64,000 bases of DNA from Aquila chrysaetos chrysaetos. Its lineage: Eukaryota; Chordata; Aves; Accipitriformes; Accipitridae. The stretch lies in the NCBI RefSeq assembly GCF_900496995.4, contig NC_044008.1, positions 7,635,276 through 7,699,275 of the forward strand, written 5' to 3'. The position numbers and the translations under genes were made by a program. A model generated the notes under the pieces. The model saw nothing but the letters and a program-made list of their open reading frames with translations, made no database searches and was not told the origin of the DNA. Of this stretch, positions 46,960 to 58,300 are shown piece by piece (within the stretch, counting starts at the first letter, position 1; each line of letters starts with the position of its first letter).

Positions 46960-49339
46960 CCTTCCCAGGTCTGGGAAGGTTCTGGAGGCCACCTGAGTGT
47001 CAGTGGATGGCAGAGCTACGTGGGTTGGCCTTTTCCATCCACCCTGACCTGTCCAGGCATCACCTGAAGACGACATTTCTCCTGGGTGCACTGGTGACTG
47101 ACACGACCAGGGGACATCCCTGGCCACGGACGATGGTTGCGACCCCTATGGCCAGGGTCCAGCAGGTGTCATGGCCACCATGGTCCTCCCACCCGTGATG
47201 GGTCTTGCTGGGCAAAGGTAGATGAAGGTTTTCACCCCATGCCAGTTGGCAGCTTCAGGGGCAACTGCGGTGTTGTGAACACGTTAACGCAAAGTTATGC
47301 TGGGACAAGCTGCACGGGAGAGCAACCACCAGTGGACCATTCATCTCCCCAGACCTTCAGGAAAGATTATGGACCAGTTTGGCAACTTTTGGGCCCAGGG
47401 TCCAGCTAACGGCTTGCTATCTGCCACAACAGTTCGTAATCCTCGACAAAGGTCCCTCCAGAGGGTCTCGCAGGGCAAGAGTGAGCCAAAGCGTCTCCTT
47501 CTTGGCCTTGGCCCAACGTTATCAGCCGTGGGGCCTTGTTCGCCCCTTGCAGCCACTCTTGATGGCTGAATTTGCTCTCCGAGGGATGCTATTGCTATTT
47601 GGCAGTTACCTTTCTTGCTCTGCTGCAGTGAGGTCTTCCAGGGCTGGAAAGCCACAAGGTCAGCTCAAGGTGGGCTTGGACACCCTCCGGGGACTCCTCC
47701 TGAGGGCAATTTTGGGGCAAATCAGCTCATCTGAAGGCAGCTGCTGGAAAAGTCAGACAGATGCTACGTAGGCTGAACCTGGTGCCTGCACCCACCCGAG
47801 GGAGCGAGAGGAGTGAAGGGGAGAACGTGGGTCATGAAACGCAGCCTCTTCTCCTCTTACCACCATCCCTCTGGTCAACAATTACTTGCAATTACAAGCC
47901 AGAATTACATCTTCATTCCTAATTAGCTGCCTCACTCATCCTGATTCCTCTACACCTCTGAGGATCTGGGTGGAGGAAGGAGCCAGCGCAGAAACATTAG
48001 GGGTGTGTCTCCCTGATTTCCAAATTCCCCAAGTATTAGCTATTTTCTGCCCCCATTAGCAGTCGGGTGTAACGACATATGCATGGAGGGGAGGGGAAAA
48101 AGCTGATGGAATTATTTAATTTTTTTTTAAAGCCCAGAATCGATGTTTACACACCGGAGCTAAATTATTTATATGCATAATGTTATAGGTTTCACATCGG
48201 TGGCTTTTATTAGCATTCGGTGGATGAGAAATCATACCTGACCTACTTGTACAAACCCCTTTCACACCTCTCCACGATGACAGTGTGGTGGGAAGGGGCG
48301 AAGGTGCTTGCCCCAGCCCAGCTGTGGGGATGCTCGAGCAGTGGGAGACCCAGTAGAGGGAGAAGAGATGTCTCGCCACCTCCTACAAGGCATTTTGCTA
48401 CTTTAGATTTTGGGGAGAACATGCACAAGGGGGTTATTTTTGAAAAGTCTTGCAAAATCCTGGCTACATCTGTCTCTCTCGGAGGATGTGGCCCCATAGG
48501 TTTTTTCCTAGGACCGTGACCCCTCCCTTGCCCAGCGAAGGAGAGATGTGCTTCCCAGCCAGGCATCGCGACCTCAGCAGAGGGTAGGTTTTGGGGGAGA
48601 AGGTTTCTCTCCAGAAGGGATGGCCGTGCCAGGACCACCCTTCCCCAAACCACTGTGACATGACGGCTTCTGTTTCCCCCAAAAGACTCAGCCAGCCATT
48701 TCTAAACCAATGTGTCACAGGCACTTGAGATTACTTTCTTCTTGTCTCGCGATTAATGCATTTTTTATAAAGCCCAGGCTCCAGTTTCCTTTCACGTTAC
48801 CAGGAGGATATTCTTTTTCCTCCTAAGCTTCAGAAGGATTTTTTTTTCACCTGAAGTATTAATCTCTAGCGTCCTGTACACAGGACAGAGGGACGCACTG
48901 GCCAAACGGCCCAGCGAGGATGCTGGAGCTCGGCTGGAGCCCACGCGTGGGTCCTGGCAACGGTGCTTGGTCCTTCCCAAAGCTGTTTCAACAGGGGAAA
49001 CTGCAACCTTGCAGCAGTACTTGCTGGTGGCTCTGCAGCACAGATGAGATGTAGTGCCTTGCGGATCCTGGCACACAGCAACATTTCTGGCTCCTAATTC
49101 TATATTAAAGATCGGCGTTCCACTTAACGTTACAAGTAACGGTGTATTAACCTGCCCCCTGTTTAAAAAAAAAAATCCAAACAAAGCCACACTTTGGGGA
49201 TGACTTGTGGCACCGAGCAGGTGAGTGAAAATACTTGTTTAGCGAAGGATGGATTTGTTCCATCGAGCTGGAAGATCCCAAATTGTGAGAGTGATGAGTT
49301 GCATTCAGATCTGAAGCCAATTTGTGGGCACGTGGAGGG
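46960..49339. other. Intergenic, no recognised element
   Basis: The sequence is moderately GC-rich and unique. ORFs of up to 130-136 codons exist but overlap in several frames and show no motif. A T-rich patch lies at about 48119-48130. Confidence 0.5.
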
Positions 49340-50084
49340 TGCCAGCAATTGCTGTTGACCTTGTCAGGCTGAAGGAGTGGGACCATGTGAACTTCATGAA
49401 GTTCAGCAAGGTCAAGTGCAAGGTCCTGAACATGGGTCGGGGCAATCCCAAACACAAATACAGGCTGGGCGATGAGTGGATTCACAGCAGCCCTGCAGAG
49501 AAGGACTTGGAGGTATTAGTGGATGAAAAGCTGGACACGAGCCAACAATGTACGCTCAAAGCCCAGAAAGCCAACTGTATCCTGGGCTGCATCAAAAGCA
49601 GCGTGGCCAGCAGGTCAAGGAAGACATGGACCTGTTGGAGCGGGTCCAGAGGAGGCCCACGAAGATGATCAGGGGGCTGGAACACCTCTGCTATGAGGAC
49701 AGGCTGAGAGAGTTGGGGTTGTTCAGCCTGGAGAAGAGAAGGCTCCAGGGAGACCTTATAGCAGCCTGCCAGTACCTAAAGGGGGCTTATAAGATGGAGA
49801 GAGGGCCTGTAGTGACAGGACAAGGAGCAGCAGTTTTAAACTGAGAGAGGGTAGACTTAGATGAGATCTAAGGCAGAAGTTCTTCCCTGTGAGGGTGGTG
49901 AGGCGCTGGCACAGGTTGCCCAGAGAAGCTGTGGCTGCCCCATCCCTGGCAGTGTTCAAGGCCAGGTCGGATGGGGCTTTGAGCAACCTGCTCTGGTGGA
50001 AGGTGTCCCTGCCCATGGCAGGGGGGTTGGGACTAGATGGTCTTTAAGGTCCCTTCCAACCCAAACCATTGTGTGATCTATGAC
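49340..50084 (+). mobile_element. CR1 LINE 3' part with an internal deletion
   Basis: Plus-strand CR1 blocks are [58 protein letters not shown] and [18 protein letters not shown]. The 3' tail follows, with AGATGGTCTTTAAGGTCCC near 50034. Compared with the copy at 42.9 kb, about 100 bp is missing at about 49620 (between GCAGGTCAAGG and AAGACATGGACC). It ends TTGTGTGATCTATGAC. Confidence 0.93.
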
Positions 50085-50844
50085 TTAGTTTCTCTTTCAA
50101 TACTTGCCAATGGAGAGGGATGGCACCGACTTATGCCATCTCACACAGATGCAAGACGTGCACCAGGCTTCACCTGATCCGTGCAGCCACCAAAGTGTAA
50201 AGGAAACTCTCACTAGACTTTTTACCAGCAATTTATTCCTAGCACTCCTTATATAAAGCAGAAAAGGTGTGGCAAGCCGGTCTTTCAATTCACTGGCTCC
50301 TTGTAATTGATGAAAGATTACCAGGAACATGTTTTTGCAGGAAATATTTTCTAAGGCTAAACAACATTTGATGAGGGTGTGATAATAAATTACCAAGCAT
50401 ATATCTTTGCAGCTACTCCAAATTATGAGTATTGGTTTGTCCTTCCTATGTGTTGTTTCCATAGAAGCAGAGCTTAACCTTTTAAGTGCAGATTATAAAG
50501 GCACCTAATTCAATTAAAATTAGACTTCAAGCATATCAGCACTTAATACTCAAGGGTTATTATGCGATTGGATATAGACGTTGTCGTGATTGGCAGGCAG
50601 CATGGTTTCCATCTGAGCCAGCTGGAAAAATAGTATTGTGGTGGTAACTTTTAGGGTTTTCCTATACATTTCCCTATGTAGTCCACTAATTGCTAGGTAA
50701 TTCCTCTGAAATATGGGAATCCAGCACAGAACACAGAACGCACATGCAATTAAAAGTTATTTATTGTAGGTTTTCTTTTCTGAACTGACAAAGAGGGTTT
50801 CCCAGAGATCGATAACACGACACAATGTTATACACCATTTCACA
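50085..50844. other. Spacer between CR1 and the poly(A) region
   Basis: This is AT-rich unique sequence. It contains a second, weaker minus-strand AATAAA near 50761-50766 that could serve as an alternative end for the unidentified transcript. No ORF with support. Confidence 0.45.
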
Positions 50845-53049
50845 ACTAGTCCCTTGTCGCTTTATTAAGAACATAGTAATTTAAAAATATCTAAATATTT
50901 ACATATTAATAAAACATATATACAGAAGATTGAGACATTTTTACCTAAATATGGAATGATTTTTTTTTTTCTCTCTAATAAACCCTATAAAAAGATTTCT
51001 GAAGAAAGTCTGAACAGTAGTCACAGTAAGTAAACACAAATGCAATCTTCCAAATTTACAAAACGTTGATTCTGTTGCTGAAGGGTTACGATACGGACAT
51101 GACAGACTGGTGCCCCCTGCCCAATGCAGGCAACTCCAAGCCACGAACTAAGGAAAGACTCAAATTTTAAGGTTTGCAGTGCATATTCGATCTATTCCAC
51201 AGTTTCAGAGAGAACATGGTCATTCCTAAAAGTCCACAGTAGGTGGGTGGGGAAGGGCTGGGAACCTGGTTTCTCAGGTGCCAAGAGAACAAACCGCTCC
51301 TGTTGGCTTCGGTGTTATTTGTGGGCGTTTGGCGACATCTGAGAAATAGGCTTTAGGATCGTTAAAAAAAGAGATTAAATATTTTGAAAACCACTCTTTA
51401 ATAGCACTTCTGTTGAGACACTCAAAGGCCAAATAGTTTCCAAAAACCCAAAAGATGCCCCTAAAATATACACAGGGAAGGGAAACACAATGGTAAAGGC
51501 TCTAGCAAGCTCTCCCTCGAATTGCAGGAAACACACTCAAACTACCTGGTGATCGATAGATGTTGCAGGTAAGACCTTCTAGACTTTTTCCCGACATTTT
51601 TAAAGTGAATTTAGTGCTGATGAAAGGTGCAGAAGTGAAGGTTTGCATGGAGGGCTGCGTACGATTCTACCTTAGCCCCGACCTGAAAGGACTGACCCTT
51701 TCAACGTCTAAGAGGGTAGTGCAATTTCTTGATCGATTCACTCATCTTAACTGCTAAGATATTAATAGAGTACCAGTCAAAAGGTGACTTTTTTTTTTAA
51801 AATAGGTGAATATTGTCGCCAAGGGCAGTGGTTGAAAAATCACAGTGTGCAGACCCTCTTCCTGGAAATTGGCAAACTAATACATTTTGAGATTGAGGTG
51901 GTAGGGCAAGCTGGGGGGGAAAAGTGAGGGGTGAATGACCACCTCCAGCAATCTGCACTACAAAGATGCTTGAGAGCCATCCCACTAGGACCACGTAGGG
52001 GAGATTGTTTGAGGAATAGCTTCTCCTTGCTATAATTAGGAAACCGGGCACTGCTGGGAAGAATCCTCCTTTATTTCCTGCTAAATCCAACGAGGACTTT
52101 TTAATCACAGCTGTGTACGACTGGTCATTGGTACCACAGCAGCCAGGAAAGGAAAAGTGGGTCTGCAGAAGCGAAGAGCTTCGCCGAGTCAAACACTCAT
52201 CAAGGGCCCGAGGTTCGTGATGGAGAGGGGTGCCACCCTGGTCCCCGGGGACGGGAAGAGTCACCCAGCTGTGTGTATTCACCTCTGCCTGGCTTACAAT
52301 GAAACACTGCTGGCAAGCATACAATCACATGGAAAAATACAATCATGGAGGACAAACAGAGGCAAGAGAATGCCTTCAGAGTGGATATCCCGCTAATTAA
52401 ATAATGCATTGGATACGGAGGGAAATCATCTTTAATTAAGATGAAGAACAGTGAAGCAATCTGGTGGTTTCGTTATTTGAGGTTACATGGAAAAGGCATG
52501 AAAACACAAACTTGAAAGGAAAACGGTGTGGATGTCCACGTCTTGTGGTACGCTGAAGTTCTTGCGCCGATCTTGCGGGAACATTATTCAAAGGAGAGGA
52601 TGTTTCTATCCATTAAGAACACTGGTGCAGGATGTGAAATTCAAGCTGAAAAATCTGGGTTTGCATCTATCAGATGATCTGTTGTGGTGTCGAAAAGGTT
52701 ACCTGAAGGAAGAAAAGAGTTTGAAGAAATCAGTTAAAAAATATAAAAATTTAAGAAATCAGTAATTTGCAAAAAAAAAAAAAATTATTTCAAAATGATG
52801 GAAATTACATATTTGAGTTCTAACTTTAATTTGTGCTGGTGTGTACACAGGTAGTGGCTGCTGAATTCCATTTAGAGTAATGCTCAATTGGCTAAAGAAA
52901 AGCAAATTAAATAGATTTTTTTGAATACAGAATTTGCCAGCAAAGTTTTTCACACAACATATATAGTGCACCCCACTTCAGATGTAAAGCGGTGCATTAG
53001 ACTGCGGCACAAACTGCACTGCGATGCTCACCCCTTTGAAGTTACGGTT
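50845..53049 (-). other. Candidate terminal exon of an unidentified minus-strand gene
   Basis: On the minus strand a very good acceptor (TTTACTTTTTCAG|AACC, AG at 53051-53050) opens a single frame of 23 codons. It runs NRNFKGVSIAVQ to SNAPLYI and stops at TGA, 52978-52980. About 2.1 kb of AT-rich, ORF-poor sequence then leads to the poly(A) signal at 50861-50866. A local CpG cluster lies within the coding part. Human synteny would predict BEND7 on this strand upstream of SEPHS1, but these residues do not match what I remember of BEND7, so no symbol is given. A 23-codon opening alone is weak (chance about one in three). Confidence 0.3.
50861..50866 (-). terminator. Strong poly(A) signal of an unidentified minus-strand transcript
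   Basis: AATAAA on the minus strand is followed 15-40 nt later by a TG-rich region (TTGTGAAATGGTGTATAAC at about 50827-50846). AT-rich sequence with ATTTA-like elements precedes it. This combination is typical of a real 3' end and would lie downstream of the exon-like piece at 52978-53049. Confidence 0.45.
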
Positions 53050-54703
53050 CTGAAAAAGTAAAAAAAGCACCACATGAATCTTAAACCTAGAGTATGTACT
53101 TTGGGATCTTCTTTGGAAAAAAAAAACCAAACCACCACTCCACAGCAGTCTAAATCATATGGGAGAATATATATTAAAAAAAAAGGTGCACGGTATGATT
53201 ATATCCTATCTTTTTTAAAGCACTTTAAGAATGTGCTTTTTCTAAACAGAACAATGAAAGATGGACAGAAGAATTACAACAAGAGTGCTAAGAACACAGG
53301 GCAAATAGGAGACAGACATCAATCAGCCTGAGAGGCAAATACAACCCAATGAAAAAGGAAGGCTCATACAATTATGCACTGAAAGGATAAAGATTTATAT
53401 TACAATAAAGGATTTATATTTAAGGTTTCGAAAAGGTGGGGGGTTTTTTTGAAGTTTCGTTTTCTTGATATTGTATTTCAAGAGAAAAGGAGACAACCTA
53501 TATAGAATTGGATCGTTGCTGTTTTCTTATAATCTGTTTCTTTACCAAGAGACTGCTCTCATCTTTTCACAAAGCTGTCTCACCCCTGGACCCAAGGACT
53601 GGGATGGTAGTGTTTCAGTTTCTTTTAGGGATATCAAAATTCTTTCTCATCTTGAAATTAACCCCAGTGTGGAGAAACTATACAAACTCTCAACACAGCT
53701 GTGGTCCAAAGCACAGGTATAAGGAGGGCTCCCTCATGGTCCTGAGCTGCATATCTCTTTCAAATCCGATTTTCAAGATGAGGATTCAAGAAAAGGGTGT
53801 TGCAGCTGGCTCACATTTGTTTCCACATGCAGAACTTATGGGTTATGCCTTCCTTTTTTTAAAACACAAAATCCAGATGCTTCGTGTAAATTGTAGACCA
53901 AAATAAGATGAGCCTTTTCATAATAGCAACTTATACAAAAAGACTCTAAAAGCTGCCCCATCTTCATCCTGATAAAGACCTACCTCACGCTTTCCAGGTT
54001 CCTGTATCACCAAGAAACTAATCAGTCTTTCCACTTAGACCACAGCAATTACCCCTGGAGCTGTCTGATCTGCCTCAGCTCAGGTCTGGACACAGCCTTC
54101 AGCTTTTGGTAGGTGCAAAAGCTGGAACTGTGGAAGAGCTGAGCTTTGATAACATTTGTTAGAGACAATTCTTCTACTATTTTCTTGAGATTTATCTGTC
54201 AATGCACCAAAGTTCACAGCAAGTTGAACTGCCACAGTTCTTCCAATTTACTTTAAACACCCTTCAATCAACAGCTTTTAAAGCAAAGGCCCTCTTAGCG
54301 TTGAGGGTGATTTTAAAATGGGAGCATGATTTCTGCTCAGAAGTGCTAAAATATAATTGGGCAAAAATACCTTCCTTAGTTTTATGAGGATGTTCCAGGT
54401 GCATTTTTTTACAAGGCTTTTGAGTTCCAAAAGAGGGTTTTGAAAACAAAACACCCGCTGCTCTCCCCAAAGTCGAAGACTTTGCTAATTGTGGGCACGG
54501 AGGGAGCAGGTTCAAACCCGTCTGTAGGCACCTATATGAATTAACTGCACTGGGAGCCCAGTCCTGCCAGCACCAAAGGAGAGATGCCTCCAAACACGAC
54601 CTCAGCTGATCTGACCTCCTCTCTGGAAGCAGCCCTCTTCCCACCAATGATGAAGAGAGCTGAGAGCAACCACACTTCTGACTGAGGTGTCTCGAATGAA
54701 GAG

Positions 54704-55003
54704 TCAGCCATAGACTGTGATCCGAAAACGCATAGGTTCAGGCATTTCACCATCACTAGTCCACATATACCCGGATCTTCATAATGTCGCCAGTGTCACA
54801 AGCAGGGCTGACTGAGCAGGAAAGGCAGATTAAAGGCATCTGAGTTTTCCCTTTTTTTTGGCACCAACACTTACCATGGATTCAAATCATTCACTCTGGG
54901 TGCTTTTGCTTCACAAGTTTGTTCAATTCTTGAAAACCAAGAGAGCAACCATCTGATGTCTGTCATAGCTTCCGTACCCCAGCTCTTCCCCCCATCCAGT
55001 CTC
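54704..55003 (-). other. Exon-like sequences with a possible 63-bp intron
   Basis: On the minus strand a frame reading SRIEQTCEAKAPRVNDLNP reaches a strong donor CCATG|GTAAGTG (exon end 54875). A strong acceptor CCTTTCCTGCTCAG follows at 54814-54812. After it one frame reads ACDTGDIMKIRVYVD and stops at 54756-54758, while the frame one base over reads SDGEMPEPMRFRITVYG and stops at 54704-54706. Phases across the 63-bp gap do not give a long joined frame. It could be a decayed exon pair, a frameshifted pseudogene or coincidence. Confidence 0.2.
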
Positions 55004-55073
55004 CCGCAAGACTCCACCTCAAGCAATGCAATTCAGTCTGGTTTTATTCCACCAACGCACCAGGTTAACCACT

Positions 55074-55310
55074 GATCATAGAATCCTGTAGGTTGGAAAA
55101 GACCCTGAAGATGATCGAGTCCAACCATAAACCTAACACTGCCACTAAACCATGTCCCCAAGTGCTACGTCTACATGTCTTCTAAATACCTCCAGGGATG
55201 GTGACTCAACCACTTCCCTGGGCAGCCTGTTCCAGTACTTGATAACCCTTTCGGTGAAGAAGTTTTTCTTAATATCCAACCTAAACCTCCCGTCACAACT
55301 TGAGGCTGTG
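55074..55310 (-). mobile_element. CR1 LINE 3' fragment
   Basis: The plus strand reads ATCATAGAATCCTGTAGG and TTGGAAAAGACC, then AGTCCAACC, CCATGTCCCCAAGTGC, GGGCAGCCTGTTCCAG and AAGAAGTTTTTCTTAATATC. This is the reverse complement of a CR1 3' end, of a subfamily different from the copies at 38-50 kb (CTGAAGATGATCGAGTCC version). Confidence 0.92.
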
Positions 55311-58300
55311 ATTTATCTGATATTAGCTGTCATACGCAACTGAGGCCCATTGCGCCAGGCATTGTACAAATACACAGTCAGAGAGACTCTTCCCCAAAGA
55401 TTTTTCAAGCTAAACAGAGAAGACAGCTGAATAAATCACACAAAGTCTCTCTTTAAAGAATCTGTCAGTAATAACCCTTTACAAAACCTGCTGTACTAAG
55501 ACAGGGAGAGACCCCTGTAAAAGTTATATTCTACCTCTTTTGCTACAGTCCTTGATAGAAAGTATCTGTATTTTGTCTCTCTATCATAATTACTGTCATT
55601 ATACTGTCTGTATATCACTTTAAATCATTTGCTTCCAAGAACAGTATGATATTACATGGATACGTACTACAAAGAAGCACTCGCACACATATAATAATGG
55701 GTGTGAGTCAATGCTTGGCTTACAGACTGCGAGCATCACCTCCCCCACCAATGCAAATTGCAGTGTGGTTTATTTAGGCGTCCTTCCACAGATAGTACAG
55801 AAAAGTATACATTACAAACAAATATTTCAGCTCAAAAACTGCATGCATGGATGCTCAAAGGTGTATGAGCAAGCAGACCGCAATGGTGATCTGCTGTGGA
55901 GTGGAAAGGGAGTCATCTTCGCTACCCCAACCGTCTCAGCGCACTCATTTCCATCAATGACGTACAACACGAGTAATAACTACAGAAACTGAGCTCAAAG
56001 AAAAGCACAGCAATCCGATAATTCTGTTCCTTAATACGATTAGCAGAGCAATGAAAAGATAACACTACGTCGCATTAGCAACCTTTATTAGGGTCCTCTT
56101 GCAATGGAATTGCTTCCCTCCCTGATAAAAGAAACGAACAGGATGTCACTTGGAAGAGACCTTTCAAACCAGAGCTTCCTGCATCTATTATCACAACCGT
56201 ACCCTGAAATATTATTCAGCGGCTGGCCAAGAAAGCAGCACGGCAGCTCACAGTCAGCGCGTGCTCCCAGCCCCCACTGGGTCCATGCCAGAACAAGACT
56301 ATAGCTGCTTGTCCTCCCAACTGCTTCGCTGGTCCTATTCCTTAGTAACTGCACGTGCTCCGACAGCGGGATTTCAACCGACAGCGCTCCACGGCTGGCA
56401 GCTGCTGCTCTGGCACACAGCAGCAGTGTGTGAAAGCTCCTTCTCCAGCCCTTACGCAAGACAGATTAGGAAGCCCTTGCACAAGAGACAGATGCTGCGA
56501 CGGTACTAGTACTCTCCCGTCCACCCCATAGCCTCCAGGTACCGTGCCACGCGCTCAGCAACCCAGTATCAGCCCTGTCCTGTTCTTCACAGCAATAGCA
56601 TCGCTGATCTCCAACCACCCTTTGTTGTTACACCTTGGAAAAACGGTGAAAATGCACCATAATGCATAACCCTATTTGTCTGCTCAAGATCTTCCCTCCT
56701 TTTAATTTGGCTTTGGGGATAACAGGCAGCATCTTGGTGAAATTACAAGGGAATGACTCTCTAATGCAGGGAAACGACCATCACCCTAGTCTCTGGCCCC
56801 ACTGGATTTTCAGAAGGTGGCAGCTCAGCTCCTACCATCAGGGCACCTATTGATGGACTGACTCTTAACGAGAGGGTGCTTCAAATTTCAGTCTCAGCCT
56901 GTCTTGATTTCAACACCATGCGCAACAGCGTGCAAAAAATCTTATTTCCTAGTCCACACAACTGCATAGCTAAGCTGCTGTTTAGCAAGGGTCAGGCTTT
57001 TAAGGCAGGGTGGCTGCACTTCAAGAAGAAGTAGACCAACATTTAACTAGCACATAAGTATCTCTGCAATCCTTCTGAGAACCCAAGATATTATTGCTAA
57101 TGCCTCGGACAACTAAGCAGATGCTACAATACAAATTATTGTGTTTGTCCCTACCAATAACTCCGTTAAGAATTAAAAAAAACTCCCAGAAACACCAGGG
57201 ATGAGCGCAAGTCCCTATCTGGCATAAGAAGGGTAACTTACTGGCCTTATTAGCTTAGCTGCTACCATGAACCTTGAGGTTTTATGAATATGAAATAGAG
57301 GGGGAAATTGTAAGATTCTGATGCATTTGTTTTTTAATACAGGCCATTCAAAACTTAAGATAGCTGGGTCCTGTGTGCAATTACCCGACTGTATATGGCA
57401 CGCCAGGATTATTGAAAACTGCTTCTGTGCCATAAACAAACACACACACACACTGGAAGCTGATAAAAATTTTAATGCATTTTACCTGTTTGTAGTAGAG
57501 AAATGTCCGGCTTCTCATCACAGTCAGTTGCCTCTGCTGATTACAAATATAAACAAGAAATCTCATTACTTTTACTGAATATGGGAATGCGATTAAAAAG
57601 CTACATACTGTAGAGTGATTTTGCATTTTCTATCTACTTTCCTCAGCTGCAATTTGCTATTGCTCAGTTAAAAACTCACTGCTTGGAGGGAAAGGTCATA
57701 TAATAAAAATGCAAACTTAGAAGAGCGTGTTGGGTATTAAAAAGCAGTTGTGCCAGCAATGGGATGGAGTAACACTTGCTCTTTTTAAGGTTTCAGGATA
57801 TCCGGATGATAAAAGGAGTTGTGATTATTTGATAAAATCATGTAAGAAAAGTCCCCAGCGGTCCTTGGAGGAAGAGCCTCTCAGGCTGGTACTCCACCCT
57901 CCAGCAGCTGCTGCCATCATCTGACGCCTACGGGGAAAGGGTGAATACCCCCACTTCTGCACCCAAACTTCCCGGGACCACAGGCAAACTCATTTGGCGG
58001 GGGGCAGATTTAGTAGGGCAAAATGTCTTCCAAGATGCAGGTGGGCACCCAGCGTAATTAAAAAAGCATGTAACCACGCAGGTACACAGGCAATTACAGT
58101 GTATGTATACACACGTGCTTTCAACCCACAGCTTATGCAAGATCATTTGACTTAATTTAGCCCACGGTGAAGGAAGGCTAAAAGCCTAATTTGTTCATCT
58201 CTTATTTGCCACAGGCCAAGGGTATGCATAAAGATAGCTAATTTGGCTCAGCAGATGTGCAGTGACTTGTTAGACCGTAGTACCCTGGAGTGTGCACGTG

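Noticed and set aside
51797..52324. 175-codon minus-strand ORF in the putative 3' UTR
   Set aside because: It opens with TTG, has no recognisable domain, and lies downstream of the candidate stop codon; considered a chance frame.
55152..55343. 63-codon plus-strand ORF
   Set aside because: It lies within a CR1 fragment read in the antisense direction.
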